Counted from the stretch's first letter, positions 24,598 to 33,258 are shown. The stretch is DNA of 48,507 nucleotides from an uncultured Spirochaetaceae bacterium (GCA_944392975.1 CALXYN010000012.1:1-48507), one strand, 5' to 3'. Notes: generated by a model from the letters alone, not told the origin. Made by a program: numbers and translations.

Positions 24598-26297
24598 TGC
24601 CTAAGATTGAAGTACCTGAGAATATTTTCTATGAACTTCTGGGAAAGAGAATGAGCGATGATGAGCTTGTCGATATCTTCCCTGTAGCAAAAGCAGAACT
24701 TGATGGACATGATACGGATAACCACGTCATCAAAATCGAGCTCAATGATACAAACCGTCCTGATCTTTGGTCTGCAGCCGGTGTTGCCCGTGCTCTGAAG
24801 TGCTATGAAACAGGAAAGATTCCTTCCTATGAATTCTTCTCTTCTGCAGAGTGCGAGAAGAATTCAGAAGGCCGCATGATTGTAAACGACGAGAGTGTGG
24901 TCGGTATCCGCGATTACTCAATCGGCTTCGCTGCCCGTGGAAAGGTCGTGGACAATGAACTTCTTGTGAACCTTATCCAGAGCCAGGAAAAGCTCTGCAC
25001 GAATTTCGGCAGGAAGAGAAAGACCATTGCTATGGGAATCTACCGCTCGGAACTCATCAAGTATCCAGTGCATTATGCGGCAGTTGATCCGGATAAGACA
25101 AAGTTTGTTCCGCTTGGAATGGATGAAGAGCTTTCTTTAAGGGAAATCTGTGAAAAGCATCCAAAGGGAAAGGAGTATGGTCATATTGTCTCATCATTCT
25201 CACGTTTCCCATATCTTTACGATGACAACGGCGATACGCTTTCCTTCCCTCCTGTAATCAACAGTGCAAGAATTGGCGCTGTCGAAATCGGGGACTCAGA
25301 TTTCTTTATTGAGGTTTCTGGCCCAATCCTTGATGATCTTCTGCTTGCTGTTTCCATTCTCTCTTGTGATATGGCGGATATGGGATTCGAGATCCTTCCT
25401 GTAAAGGTGCGTTTTGCAAAGGATACACCATATGGAAGGGAAATCACTGTACCATATCGCTTCCAGAAGCCAATGACAGCTTCGCTTGAGCTTGTTCATC
25501 ATAAACTTGGAGAGGTTCTTTCTGAGAAAGAATGCGTGGAAGCAATGCAGAGAATGGGTGTCAAGGCAACGGTGAATGATGGCGTGATTACTGTCCAGGT
25601 TCCTGAATACCGCAATGACTTCCTTCATGGAGTTGATATCGTAGAGGATGTCATGATCGGCCATGGCCTTGCTTCTTTCGAGCCTGTGATGCCGAAGGAT
25701 TTCACAATCGGACGTCTTTCTCCTGTTGAGGAGTTCTCAAGAAAGGTAAAAGGCATTCTTGTCGGTCTTGGTTTCCAGGAGATGATGTATAACTACCTTG
25801 GCTCAAAGCGTGAATATATCGATAACATGCATGTCTCCGGTGATAATGCAGTTTTCATTGCCAATCCGATGAGCGAGAACTACGAGGTTATCAGGCCATC
25901 GATTCTTCCATGTCTTCTGGAAAGTGAGTCTGTTTCAGGACATGCTGTATATCCGCATAGCATCTTTGAGATTGGAAAAATCACCGTCAAAGATGATTCG
26001 GACAACAGTGGAACGAGGACTATCGACAGTTTCGGATTCTTCTCTTCAGATGTTGCAATCGGATACAACGATGCGGCTTCTTATATCAATACGCTTATGT
26101 ATTTCCTGAGAAAGGAGTATACGCTGAAGGAAGTTGATGGCGATCCGAGATTCATCCCTGGCCGTGCTGCCCAGATAATCTATAAAGGTGAGAGTGTGGG
26201 TATCTTCGGCGAGACACATCCGCAGGTGCTTGAATCCTGGGGCTGTTCGATGCCATCAATCATGGCTGAAATTGATCTCAATAAGCTAATGAAATAA
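24597..26297 (+). CDS. pheT: Phenylalanyl-tRNA synthetase beta subunit, archaeal/spirochaetal type
   Basis: At 566 residues this is much shorter than the ~800 of ordinary bacterial PheT; the N-terminal EMAP-like and the C-terminal anticodon-binding domains are absent. The B3/B4 editing region is seen around RDYSIGFAARGKVVDNELLVNLIQSQEKL and KRKTIAMGIYRSELI. The B5 region follows (LEVHHKLG-like stretch through VPEYRNDFLHGVDIVEDVMIGHG), and the catalytic-like domain with NPMSENYEVIRPSILPCLLE ends at GIFGETHPQVLESWG. It pairs with PheS. AGGAGGGG precedes its ATG, inside the end of pheS. Two hairpins follow its stop codon. Confidence 0.96.
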   Translation: MPKIEVPENIFYELLGKRMSDDELVDIFPVAKAELDGHDTDNHVIKIELNDTNRPDLWSAAGVARALKCYETGKIPSYEFFSSAECEKNSEGRMIVNDESVVGIRDYSIGFAARGKVVDNELLVNLIQSQEKLCTNFGRKRKTIAMGIYRSELIKYPVHYAAVDPDKTKFVPLGMDEELSLREICEKHPKGKEYGHIVSSFSRFPYLYDDNGDTLSFPPVINSARIGAVEIGDSDFFIEVSGPILDDLLLAVSILSCDMADMGFEILPVKVRFAKDTPYGREITVPYRFQKPMTASLELVHHKLGEVLSEKECVEAMQRMGVKATVNDGVITVQVPEYRNDFLHGVDIVEDVMIGHGLASFEPVMPKDFTIGRLSPVEEFSRKVKGILVGLGFQEMMYNYLGSKREYIDNMHVSGDNAVFIANPMSENYEVIRPSILPCLLESESVSGHAVYPHSIFEIGKITVKDDSDNSGTRTIDSFGFFSSDVAIGYNDAASYINTLMYFLRKEYTLKEVDGDPRFIPGRAAQIIYKGESVGIFGETHPQVLESWGCSMPSIMAEIDLNKLMK

Positions 26298-26298
26298 A

Positions 26299-26320
26299 AA
26301 ATGCCTCGTTTGAGGCATTT
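26299..26320 (-). terminator. Distal terminator of the trxA unit
   Basis: A perfect 9-bp stem, AAATGCCTC with GAGGCATTT around a GTTT loop. On the minus strand it runs straight into TTTTTATTT, so it suits minus-strand termination; on the plus strand there is no T run. Confidence 0.75.
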
Positions 26321-26328
26321 GGTAAAAT

Positions 26329-26359
26329 CGCCCTGACTCATATGAGAAAGGGCGTTTTT
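26329..26359 (+). terminator. Terminator of pheST
   Basis: CGCCCT (26329-26334) pairs with AGGGCG (26349-26354) with an inner palindrome CTCATATGAG, followed by five T on the plus strand. It may also act on the minus strand just after trxA. Confidence 0.82.
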
Positions 26360-26362
26360 AAT

Positions 26363-26668
26363 TCACAGTCCAAGCATTCTCTTGAGTGCGGCTTCGTCGC
26401 GTACTCCTACAGCTCTGTCCACAACTTCTCCATTTTTGAAAACAACGAGTGTGGGAATGGACTGAACATCAAAGTCTCCGGCAAGATCTGGATTGTCATC
26501 TACATTGCACTTGCAGATCTTTGCACCCTTGAGAGCTTCTGCAGAAGCTTCGAGAATCCTTGTCTGCATCTTGCAAGGACCGCACCATGGTGCCCAGAAA
26601 TCGAGAAGGACAGGACCTTCGGCTTTCTTTACTTCTTCTTCAAAATTAGCTTTTGTTATCTCAATCAT
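26363..26668 (-). CDS. trxA: Thioredoxin
   Basis: The 101-residue protein is a full thioredoxin fold with the active site WAPWCGPCKMQ (Cys29 and Cys32), the buried Asp in LLDFW, the cis-proline in QSIPTLVVFKNGEVVDRAVG, and a final helix ALKRMLG. It reduces protein disulfides in the cytoplasm using thioredoxin reductase, which is not in the window. The ATG follows AAGGAG at 8 nt. It lies 35 nt after the lipoprotein stop codon, so it may end the HIT-lipoprotein unit or have its own promoter. Two hairpins follow its stop. Confidence 0.97.
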   Translation of the reverse strand: MIEITKANFEEEVKKAEGPVLLDFWAPWCGPCKMQTRILEASAEALKGAKICKCNVDDNPDLAGDFDVQSIPTLVVFKNGEVVDRAVGVRDEAALKRMLGL

Positions 26669-26703
26669 GATTTAACTCCTTATTATCTGTGATTAGAAAC
26701 TAA

Positions 26704-27735
26704 TCATGGAATCAGGAACTCGGCAAGTACTGCAAATGTTCCTGTCCTATCAGTAAGGCCCATGACAGGGTAGCTTATTGCGCTGACGGGAATCAGTGCT
26801 TCTGTATAAAGAAAGTCCAGCCTTTCGTATACTGCACCATTTTTTCTTGTGATTCCGCCATCTGTTTCGGCACTGAAATGTGTCGCTCTGTAAGCATCCA
26901 GCCATCCATTTTCTTCAAGGTATGTGGACACAGGGAACTCCATTGAGGTCCTGTATCTGAATGGAGTGAAATCTATCCAGTCCTCTCCCGATGGGGATGA
27001 GGAGGAGAGTGAGAGTATTTTCTCCTTATCCGTCATTGTCTCCGCAATTTTCTGCACCTCTGTTTTTTCTGTATCATCTCCAGAGGCAGCAAGTGCCCAT
27101 GCTTCAGCCTCTTCTGCTGTTGCTGGCAGATTGTTCTGGAATGATAGGGGTGCGATTTCCACATCCTTTGTCGATGTTATGAAAAATATTGCGGTATTCT
27201 CATTTGCTGTTTTGAGAAGTGGTCGATGGAGGATTGTTCCACCTGTAAGGGTTACAGCATCCCAGCCGGATGTTTTCGCACCTGTTATCTGATTTTCGAG
27301 AGAGCCTGTGAGAATAACAAAATCTGGAGAGACATCAGCATTCGCTCCCAGAATCCGGCGAGCATCATCTTGGCTCATTGAATCGTAACCAAGCGGGAGC
27401 AGTAGTACCTTGACTGTATTGATGCCATCCACTTCGGTGCTGTTTGTATTGAGCGGAGTATAGATATGGGGGAAGGTGAGTTCTGCAAGATTTTCAGGAT
27501 ACTCATTCACATCCGCCTTTCTCTTCATTGCTGCTCTATGCTCTGCTTCTTTCCTTGCATTCTCTATCGCTTCTGCTGATTTGTTCTTGTTTTCTTCTAC
27601 GATTGCGGCATATCTGGTTTCAGGCAGTCCCGTGACCTCGGGTACCCTGATCCTGCCGTAACCATATTCTGCTGTATATACTGCACAAGATGATAAAACC
27701 AGCGCGATGGCTGCAAAGAAAAGAAAGCGCCTCAT
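26704..27735 (-). CDS. Putative lipoprotein of unknown function
   Basis: The 343-residue protein begins MRRFLFFAAIALVLSSCAVYT, a signal peptide with a lipobox-like LSSC, so it should be lipidated at Cys17 and face the periplasm or surface. A charged helical stretch (about 45-75) follows. The rest has strand-helix alternation. Near the C-terminus, YRATHFSAETDG, then RLDFLYTEALIPVSAI and LTDRTGTFAVLAEF recall the end of endonuclease/exonuclease/phosphatase proteins (RIDYI...SDH-PV), but the catalytic His and Asp are not preserved, so an inactive relative is only a guess. Its ATG overlaps the stop of the HIT gene (ATGA). Confidence 0.75.
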   Translation of the reverse strand: MRRFLFFAAIALVLSSCAVYTAEYGYGRIRVPEVTGLPETRYAAIVEENKNKSAEAIENARKEAEHRAAMKRKADVNEYPENLAELTFPHIYTPLNTNSTEVDGINTVKVLLLPLGYDSMSQDDARRILGANADVSPDFVILTGSLENQITGAKTSGWDAVTLTGGTILHRPLLKTANENTAIFFITSTKDVEIAPLSFQNNLPATAEEAEAWALAASGDDTEKTEVQKIAETMTDKEKILSLSSSSPSGEDWIDFTPFRYRTSMEFPVSTYLEENGWLDAYRATHFSAETDGGITRKNGAVYERLDFLYTEALIPVSAISYPVMGLTDRTGTFAVLAEFLIP

Positions 27736-28133
27736 ATCTTCAGCAGTTCTCCATATTTTCCCATCTCGCCATCTGCATACTTTTCCTTGTTGAATACAGG
27801 TGTTTTTCCATCTCCGGAGAATCTCGGTATAACATGAATATGAAGGTGCGGAACCTCCTGTCCGGAAGCTGGGCTGTTGTTGATCATGATGTTTGTGCCC
27901 TCAGCTCCAAGAACTTCCCTCTGTTTCCTGTCAATTTTCCTTGCCACTTCCATCATATGGGAAAGCGTCTCCATCGGTACATCTGTGAATGTCGGATAGC
28001 ACTTTCTTGATATTACAAGAGCATGTCCTTTTGAGACTGGGTTGATATCCAGGATAACAATACAGCTTTCGTCTTCATAAAGACGTGTTGACGGTATTTC
28101 GCCATTGATAATCATTTCAAATACAGTTGCCAT
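27732..28133 (-). CDS. HIT-family nucleotide-binding hydrolase
   Basis: The 133-residue protein is a typical histidine-triad protein. It begins TVFEMIINGEIPSTRLYEDESCIVILDINPVSKGHALVISRKCYPTF and reaches the active site in PHLHIHVIPRFSGD (HxHxHxx, about 99-105). Hint-type proteins hydrolyse AMP-lysine or AMP-N-linked and related adenylates in the cytoplasm. The ATG at 28133 has no ribosome site; a TAGTAT box ends 6 nt upstream, so the mRNA should begin at the start codon. It leads a unit with the lipoprotein gene (4-nt overlap) and is divergent from fusA. Confidence 0.93.
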   Translation of the reverse strand: MATVFEMIINGEIPSTRLYEDESCIVILDINPVSKGHALVISRKCYPTFTDVPMETLSHMMEVARKIDRKQREVLGAEGTNIMINNSPASGQEVPHLHIHVIPRFSGDGKTPVFNKEKYADGEMGKYGELLKI

Positions 28134-28139
28134 GGCAGA

Positions 28140-28168
28140 ATACTATCATCTGAAACGCTTTTTGTCGC
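28140..28168 (-). promoter_or_regulatory. Promoter giving a leaderless HIT mRNA
   Basis: GCGACA (28163-28168, 4 of 6 to TTGACA) and TAGTAT (28140-28145) are 17 nt apart on the minus strand. Six nt separate the -10 from the ATG, so +1 falls on the A of the start codon. Confidence 0.55.
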
Positions 28169-28240
28169 CATCTTAGGTAAAATGAAGTGGCTTTTCCTTT
28201 TGTGACAATGGAATACAAACAATTTCTGATTCTCTGCATA

Positions 28241-28269
28241 TTGCACAAGACGATGAAAATCAATATTAT
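28241..28269 (+). promoter_or_regulatory. Promoter of fusA
   Basis: TTGCAC (28241-28246), a 17-nt spacer and TATTAT (28264-28269). Transcription would begin near 28276, giving a leader of about 58 nt with GAGAGG before the ATG at 28334. Confidence 0.68.
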
Positions 28270-28333
28270 GCCAATCTGGTGGCTTTCGGCCGCTGCTGTA
28301 AATTTGAATTTTTTTACTGAGAGGTTATTTTAT

Positions 28334-30445
28334 ATGGCACATGACTTACTGGGCATGAGGAATATCGGAATCAGTGCTCATATCGATTCTGGAAAGACGA
28401 CACTCTCCGAACGTATCCTCTATTTCTGCAATAAGATTCATGCAATCCATGAAGTCCGCGGAAAGGATGGCGTTGGTGCTACCATGGATTCAATGGAGCT
28501 CGAAAGAGAGAGAGGCATCACAATTGCTTCCGCAGCTACCAACGTAGAATGGCAAGGTCATGAAATCAACATCATCGATACTCCGGGTCACGTTGACTTC
28601 ACTATTGAGGTTGAGAGATCCCTTCGTGTTCTTGATGGCGCTATTCTTGTTCTCTGCTCAGTCGGTGGTGTACAGTCTCAGTCCATTACAGTTGACCGCC
28701 AGATGAAGAGATACCATGTTCCCCGTATCGCATTTGTCAATAAGTGCGATAGAACAGGTGCAAATCCTTACAGGGTCAAGGACCAGCTTGTAGAGAAGCT
28801 TGGCCTCAATGCTGTCCTCATGCAGATTCCTATCGGACTTGAAGACAGACTTCAGGGTGTTGTCGACCTTGTTGAGATGAAGGCTTACTATTTTGATGCC
28901 GGAGCTGATGGGCTTCAGGAAAGAATCGAGGAGATTCCTGAGGAGCTTATGGCAGAGGCTCAGGCAAAGAGAGAGGAGCTTCTTGATGCAGCTTCTATGT
29001 TCTCTGATGAGCTTATGGAAGCTATCCTTGAAGATAGCGTGACGCCGGAGATGATCAGAGCAGCTGTAAGAAAGGGAACTATCAGTCTTCAGCTTTGCCC
29101 TGTTTTCATGGGTTCTGCTTATAAGAACAAGGGTATCCAGCCACTCCTTAATGGTGTTATTGACTATCTTCCAAATCCAACAGAGGTTGAGAACGTTGCT
29201 CTTGATCTTGATAACAACGAGAAGGAAGTTGTTCTCAAGTCTGACGAGAACGCAAAGCCTGTTATTCTTGCATTCAAGCTTGAGGATGGTCAGTTCGGAC
29301 AGCTTACATACATCAGAATTTATCAGGGCAAGATAAAGAAGGGTGATACTCTTCTCAATACAAGAACAAAGAAGAAGTTCAATGTTGGAAGACTTGTAAA
29401 GATGCACGCTTCCGCAATGGAGGATATTTCCGAGGCAGGATGTGGTGAGATTGCCGCTCTCTTCGGTATCGACTGTGCTTCTGGAGATACATTCTGCGAT
29501 CCATCGCTCAATTACTCCATGACAAGTATGTTCGTTCCAACCCCTGTTATCTCCCTTGCTATCAAGCCAGTGGACAAGAAGGCTGCTGACAACATGGCAA
29601 AGGCTCTTAACCGCTTCACAAAAGAGGACCCGACATTCCAGACATATGTTGATCCAGAGTCAAATCAGACAATCATCAGAGGAATGGGCGAGCTTCACCT
29701 CGATGTCTATATCGAGAGAATGAAGAGAGAGTACAAGGCAGAGGTTGAGGTCGGACAGCCAGAGGTTGCTTACAGAGAGGCTATCAGCCAGAGAGCAGAT
29801 TTCAACTTCACACATAAGAAGCAGACAGGTGGTTCTGGTCAGTATGCACGTGTTGCCGGTTATATTGAGCCGATTGTACAGACTGATCCGGATGAGCCAG
29901 CAAAGGATTATGAGTTCGTAAACGAGGTAAAGGGTGGTGCTATTCCTACAGAATACATCCCGTCTTGTGACAAGGGCTTCCAGTCTGCAATGAAGAAAGG
30001 TTCACAGGTTGGATTCCCTGTCATCGGTGTTCGCTGTGTCGTAAACGATGGTCAGTGGCACCCAGTTGACTCCTCCGATATGGCATTCCAGACAGCAGCT
30101 ATTGGTGCTTTCAAGGAAGCTTTTGAGAAGGCAAAGCCTGTTATCCTTGAGCCTATCATGAAAGTTGAGGTTAGCGGACCTTCCGAATTCCAGGGCAACA
30201 TCTTCGGTTCAATCAACCAGAGAAGAGGTATGATTGTTTCTTCCACAGAAGACAACAACCAGTGCCAGGTAATCGCAGAAGTTCCACTTTCAGAGATGTT
30301 CGGTTACTCCACAGTCCTCAGATCCCTTACACAGGGCAAGGCAGAGTTCACGATGGAAGTCGAGAAGTACGGACGCGTACCTCAGTCTGTTTCCGATGAG
30401 CTCAAGAAGGAGTATCAGGAAAAGAAGAAGGCTCAGGCAAAATAA
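28334..30445 (+). CDS. fusA: Elongation factor G (spirochaetal/mitochondrial EF-G1 type)
   Basis: The ATG at 28334 is chosen because GAGAGG lies upstream and the protein then starts [23 protein letters not shown], as in the family; the frame stays open further upstream without support. The 703-residue GTPase has the P-loop AHIDSGKT (15-22), switch I RERGITI (about 58-64), DTPGH (82-86), NKCD (136-139), domain II, domain III ([20 protein letters not shown]), domain IV ([14 protein letters not shown]) and domain V ([13 protein letters not shown]). It moves tRNA and mRNA through the ribosome after peptide bond formation. The Ser in AHIDSGKT, instead of Ala, is known from spirochaetal and mitochondrial EF-G1. 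Codon use is strongly biased, as expected for a highly expressed gene. Confidence 0.97.
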   Translation: MAHDLLGMRNIGISAHIDSGKTTLSERILYFCNKIHAIHEVRGKDGVGATMDSMELERERGITIASAATNVEWQGHEINIIDTPGHVDFTIEVERSLRVLDGAILVLCSVGGVQSQSITVDRQMKRYHVPRIAFVNKCDRTGANPYRVKDQLVEKLGLNAVLMQIPIGLEDRLQGVVDLVEMKAYYFDAGADGLQERIEEIPEELMAEAQAKREELLDAASMFSDELMEAILEDSVTPEMIRAAVRKGTISLQLCPVFMGSAYKNKGIQPLLNGVIDYLPNPTEVENVALDLDNNEKEVVLKSDENAKPVILAFKLEDGQFGQLTYIRIYQGKIKKGDTLLNTRTKKKFNVGRLVKMHASAMEDISEAGCGEIAALFGIDCASGDTFCDPSLNYSMTSMFVPTPVISLAIKPVDKKAADNMAKALNRFTKEDPTFQTYVDPESNQTIIRGMGELHLDVYIERMKREYKAEVEVGQPEVAYREAISQRADFNFTHKKQTGGSGQYARVAGYIEPIVQTDPDEPAKDYEFVNEVKGGAIPTEYIPSCDKGFQSAMKKGSQVGFPVIGVRCVVNDGQWHPVDSSDMAFQTAAIGAFKEAFEKAKPVILEPIMKVEVSGPSEFQGNIFGSINQRRGMIVSSTEDNNQCQVIAEVPLSEMFGYSTVLRSLTQGKAEFTMEVEKYGRVPQSVSDELKKEYQEKKKAQAK

Positions 30446-30471
30446 GCCTGTAAAAGCACTGCTTTATGATG

Positions 30472-30505
30472 TAGTCCCGGTTCTGCCGGGACTATTTCAT
30501 TTCAA
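30472..30505 (+). terminator. Terminator of fusA
   Basis: TAGTCCCGG (30472-30480), loop of 5 nt, CCGGGACTA (30486-30494), then a T-rich tail TTTCATTTCAA. It lies 26 nt after the fusA stop. Confidence 0.82.
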
Positions 30506-30620
30506 TTTGTTTTTCCTTGTATTTTTCAATCAGGAAAAAGAATTACATCCATTAAAACAGATCTCTTTGGTCATAAGCCGTCATATTCGTTCACTTTTTT
30601 GTGTTTTTCCGTTACTGGCA

Positions 30621-30648
30621 TGTTATAATTCCTTTAACAACGGAGGTG
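30621..30648 (+). promoter_or_regulatory. Extended -10 promoter and ribosome site of the P-loop gene
   Basis: TGTTATAAT (30621-30629) is an extended -10. GGAGGTG (30642-30648) lies 5 nt before the ATG at 30654. The 5' leader is about 18 nt. The stretch from 30506 to 30620 is AT-rich and holds nothing else I can name. Confidence 0.65.
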
Positions 30649-30653
30649 CAGAA

Positions 30654-31361
30654 ATGGATATCAAGGAACTTAACAGCGTAAGCCCACTTCGCGTCTTCGA
30701 GGAAGCTATCAATGGCGGTCTCGGACGCGGAAATCTCGGTGTCATAGTATCCAGACACGGAATCGGCAAGACGGCATGTCTTGTTCATCTTGCAACCGAT
30801 AAGCTTTTCAAGGGAGAGAGCGTTATCCATGTATCATTCTCGGGAAATGTCGAGCATGTAATAAACTGGTATAAGGAGGTATTCAGGGAAATATCCGAAA
30901 TGCAGTCTCTTGATGATGCTGCAATGGTTTATAATGCAATCCTCGCAAATCGTGTTGTCATGAACTTCTCACAGGAACAGGTTCCTGTGGAAAAAATACT
31001 GTCTTCTCTTGAGAGTCTTATCAATCAGGGCTCTTTTAAGGCAGATTGCGTACTCTTTGATGGATATAAACTCACAGTAGCTGATGAAGAAGATATCGTA
31101 AAAATCAAGGAATTTGCAAAGAAGATGAATATCGAGGTATGGTTCTCCGTATCTCCTGTGCGCCCTGATGTGGTATATGACGAGAATGGTGTACCTAATA
31201 CACTTGTGAAGTATTTCGATCTGATTGATGTCCTTATAGCACTCCGCTATGATGAAAAGATCGATAAGGTTATCATGACAGTTGTACGTTCGCATCATGC
31301 CAATGTGCCGAAGCCGATGCAGGTAACCCTCGATCCGAGGACGATGCTTATTTCCAAGTAA
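30654..31361 (+). CDS. P-loop (RecA/KaiC-like) protein of unknown function
   Basis: The start at 30654 follows GGAGGTG; the frame is open further upstream but overlaps the fusA terminator. The 235-residue protein has a Walker A-like loop LGVIVSRHGIGKTACLVHLA (GIGKT at 36-40, with Ser in place of the usual first Gly/Ala) and a possible Walker B strand in KADCVLFDGYKL (about 125-136). Strand-helix alternation resembles a small RecA-type ATPase. IEVWFSVSPVRPD and LIDVLIALRYDEK look like the later core strands. No membrane segment or signal peptide is present. I believe it belongs to a family restricted mainly to spirochaetes, but cannot name a function. It follows fusA, each with its own promoter and terminator. 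Confidence 0.82.
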   Translation: MDIKELNSVSPLRVFEEAINGGLGRGNLGVIVSRHGIGKTACLVHLATDKLFKGESVIHVSFSGNVEHVINWYKEVFREISEMQSLDDAAMVYNAILANRVVMNFSQEQVPVEKILSSLESLINQGSFKADCVLFDGYKLTVADEEDIVKIKEFAKKMNIEVWFSVSPVRPDVVYDENGVPNTLVKYFDLIDVLIALRYDEKIDKVIMTVVRSHHANVPKPMQVTLDPRTMLISK

Positions 31362-31372
31362 GCCAAAAGTAG

Positions 31373-31394
31373 AGGCCATCCGGGAGGGTGGCCT
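31373..31394. terminator. Shared terminator hairpin between convergent genes
   Basis: AGGCCATCC (31373-31381) pairs with GGGTGGCCT (31386-31394), 9 bp with one G-T pair and a GGGA loop. It lies between the stops of the P-loop gene and ispF. The T-runs are weak on both strands (TTATTC on plus, TACTTTTGG on minus). Confidence 0.6.
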
Positions 31395-31855
31395 TATTCA
31401 CTAACTAACACGGCTGCCTCAGCGCTTATTGCCAGCCCTTCGCCGACAGGGCCAAGGCCTTCTGCCGTCTTTGCTTTTACGGATATCCTATCTAATGGTA
31501 TTTCCATTATCCTTGACAGATTTTCACGTATGTTTTGGATATATGGCCTCAGCCTGGGCTTTTCCAGATTTACAGTTGTATCGATATTCACGATCTTGCA
31601 CTGTGTCATTATGAGTACAGCTTTAAGCATTTCCTCGCTGTTCATTCCTTCTGTTTCTGCTGCATTGTCAGGAAAATGCTTCCCGATATCATCCATGGAA
31701 TATGCGCCAAGAATTGCATCAATGATGGCATGAATAAGCACATCTCCATCTGAATGGGCTTTCTCTCCCTTGTCGTAGGGTATTGTTATACCTCCTATGA
31801 CAAGTTTTCTTCCTTCCTCAAGACGGTGAATATCACTCCCGATTCCCACTCTCAT
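31394..31855 (-). CDS. ispF: 2-C-methyl-D-erythritol 2,4-cyclodiphosphate synthase
   Basis: The 153-residue protein has the full IspF pattern: MRVGIGSDIHRLEEGRKLVIGGITIPYDKGEKAHSDGDVLIHAIIDAILGA, where Asp8 and His10 and the later His bind the metal, then DIGKHFPD, and KAKTAEGLGPVGEGLAISAEA near the end. It cyclises 4-diphosphocytidyl-methylerythritol 2-phosphate, step five of the non-mevalonate isoprenoid route. AGGGAGA precedes the ATG. The gene overlaps ispD by 23 nt, so the two are translationally coupled; in some related organisms they are one fused gene, and here they are separate. Confidence 0.96.
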   Translation of the reverse strand: MRVGIGSDIHRLEEGRKLVIGGITIPYDKGEKAHSDGDVLIHAIIDAILGAYSMDDIGKHFPDNAAETEGMNSEEMLKAVLIMTQCKIVNIDTTVNLEKPRLRPYIQNIRENLSRIMEIPLDRISVKAKTAEGLGPVGEGLAISAEAAVLVSE

Positions 31856-32648
31856 CCCATTTGTCTCCCTGCTGCAAGAGCTCTCTCATTCGCTTTGAGG
31901 CAGCTGCGCTTTTACGACCTTCTTCCCTTGCTTTCACATATTCTGCAGCTTGCTTCTCTGCATCAGGGATGTCTGTGATATATGTTATCTTTCTGTTTTC
32001 CGCGCTTCCTCTTGATACAGTACATTCATATCCGGCAGCAATGAAAACCGCTGCATCATCATCAGCTTCAAGACCAGGGAATTTGTCATAGGCATCCAGA
32101 ATTTCGTTCTTGCGGAATATCTGGGGAGTCTGCACAGTAATCAGGGACGAACGGTCAACATTCTCTGCAATCAGTCCGTCTTTGCCGAGCTTTTTCACGG
32201 CATCTGTTACTCTGAGGGCAGGAACAGCGCCTCCAGTGACAGTTGCTGCAGCAAGCGTTCTTATTATCAAGCTTTCATCGACAAAAGGTCTTGCTCCATC
32301 ATGGATGGCTATGTAATCAAAAGGAACTGAGAGGTCTCTCAATTCATCAAGCGCGTTTTTTACGGACTCTTTCCTTGTCATTCCTCCGGGGATGATCAGG
32401 AAAGGAATTGATGAAATGTCTGCCAGATCCTCGAGCGCTACAATTGTCTCGTCTTCGGAACCGGAAGGGCATGTCACGATGACAGCACTCAGCCCTGGAA
32501 CATTGAAAAATGGTTTTGTCGCTCTGTAAAGCACAGTATGCCCATCTATCGATAGATATTCCTTTTTGACATGTTCATTCACATTAGCTGAAAAGCGGGA
32601 TGATGTACCCGCTGCCGTAATTATCACTGCAAAAGGTGGTATGCTCAT
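31833..32648 (-). CDS. ispD: 2-C-methyl-D-erythritol 4-phosphate cytidylyltransferase
   Basis: The 271 residues include the CTP-binding start VIITAAGTSSRFSANVNEHVKKEYLSIDGHTVLYRA (about 8-43), GGMTRKESVKNAL, the catalytic region YIAIHDGARPFVDESLI, ALRVTDAVKKL, VQTPQIFRKNEILDAY and DDAAVFIAAGYECTVSRGSAENRKITYITD. It transfers CMP to methylerythritol 4-phosphate in the non-mevalonate route. The C-terminal ~35 residues (KQAAEYVKAREEGRKSAAASKRM...) are an extension of unknown use and include the region that overlaps ispF. The ATG overlaps the carD stop (ATGA). Its ribosome site is not obvious, so translation probably depends on coupling to carD. Confidence 0.95.
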   Translation of the reverse strand: MSIPPFAVIITAAGTSSRFSANVNEHVKKEYLSIDGHTVLYRATKPFFNVPGLSAVIVTCPSGSEDETIVALEDLADISSIPFLIIPGGMTRKESVKNALDELRDLSVPFDYIAIHDGARPFVDESLIIRTLAAATVTGGAVPALRVTDAVKKLGKDGLIAENVDRSSLITVQTPQIFRKNEILDAYDKFPGLEADDDAAVFIAAGYECTVSRGSAENRKITYITDIPDAEKQAAEYVKAREEGRKSAAASKRMRELLQQGDKWDESGNRE

Positions 32649-33133
32649 TTTTCGAGTTTGGCGAAGATTTTCTTCTTCATTTCCTCCGAGGCTATTCCTA
32701 GCACGGATGAGGTCTCATCGACAAGGATGGTAAGTGCACTGTCATACAGTTTTCGCTCCTGTACAGGAAGTTCCTTGATCTTTGAGCGCCTGTACAGGGA
32801 GTTCACAACCTGTGCAACAGCCCCCAGAGTGCCTTTCTTCATCAGTTCCTGATTCACCAGCAGCCTCTGTTTCCAGTCCATCCCTCTTGTTTCCTGTTTC
32901 TCGGAGAGCGAAGAGAGAGCTTTCTTTGCTTCCGTGGCAGACGCCAGATGCCTCAGTCCGAGAGCTGAGGCGTTATCTACGGGCAATAGCACATCCATGT
33001 CGGAAGCAGAAATCTGCACCCGATAGTATTCCTTTTCCCTTCTGGTCTCTCGACCGAGAATACAACCGACGCCCTGCATTGGATATACTACAGTGTCGCC
33101 GATTCTGAATACGGATTTTTCTGTGCTATTCAT
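32645..33133 (-). CDS. CarD/CdnL-like RNA polymerase-binding regulator
   Basis: The 162-residue protein has the CarD/TRCF RNA polymerase-interacting domain at the N-terminus: FRIGDTVVYPMQGVGCILGRETRREKEYYRVQISASDMDVLLPVDNASALGLRHLAS (about 10-65), followed by a helical C-terminal domain (about 70-160) that in CarD contacts promoter DNA. CarD proteins stabilise open complexes at rRNA and other promoters. The ATG has no Shine-Dalgarno sequence; an extended -10 TGGTAGAAT ends 6 nt before it, so the mRNA should be leaderless. It heads a carD-ispD-ispF unit. Confidence 0.92.
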   Translation of the reverse strand: MNSTEKSVFRIGDTVVYPMQGVGCILGRETRREKEYYRVQISASDMDVLLPVDNASALGLRHLASATEAKKALSSLSEKQETRGMDWKQRLLVNQELMKKGTLGAVAQVVNSLYRRSKIKELPVQERKLYDSALTILVDETSSVLGIASEEMKKKIFAKLEK

Positions 33134-33139
33134 ACAAAG

Positions 33140-33148
33140 ATTCTACCA
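33140..33148 (-). promoter_or_regulatory. Extended -10 promoter giving a leaderless carD mRNA
   Basis: TGGTAGAAT on the minus strand, with the hexamer at 33140-33145. Six nt (33134-33139) separate it from the ATG, so the start of transcription falls on the A of the start codon. Confidence 0.6.
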
Positions 33149-33222
33149 TGATTTCCGGATATCGCATCGGAAATCTGCATGATAATAGAAAAATATGGGT
33201 ACTCATTGCTATTATTTCCATC

Positions 33223-33251
33223 TTTAAATCAGTGAATGCAGAGGTTATACT
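33223..33251 (+). promoter_or_regulatory. Promoter giving a leaderless malQ mRNA
   Basis: TTTAAA (33223-33228, 4 of 6), a 17-nt spacer and TATACT (33246-33251). Seven nt later comes the ATG at 33259. No ribosome site is seen at that ATG or at the next one (33268). Confidence 0.6.
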
Positions 33252-33258
33252 CAAAAAC

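Noticed and set aside
28658-29407. 249-residue antisense open frame within fusA
   Set aside because: The Leu-, Ser- and Cys-rich composition is the reverse complement of a strongly biased EF-G coding sequence; no promoter or ribosome site.
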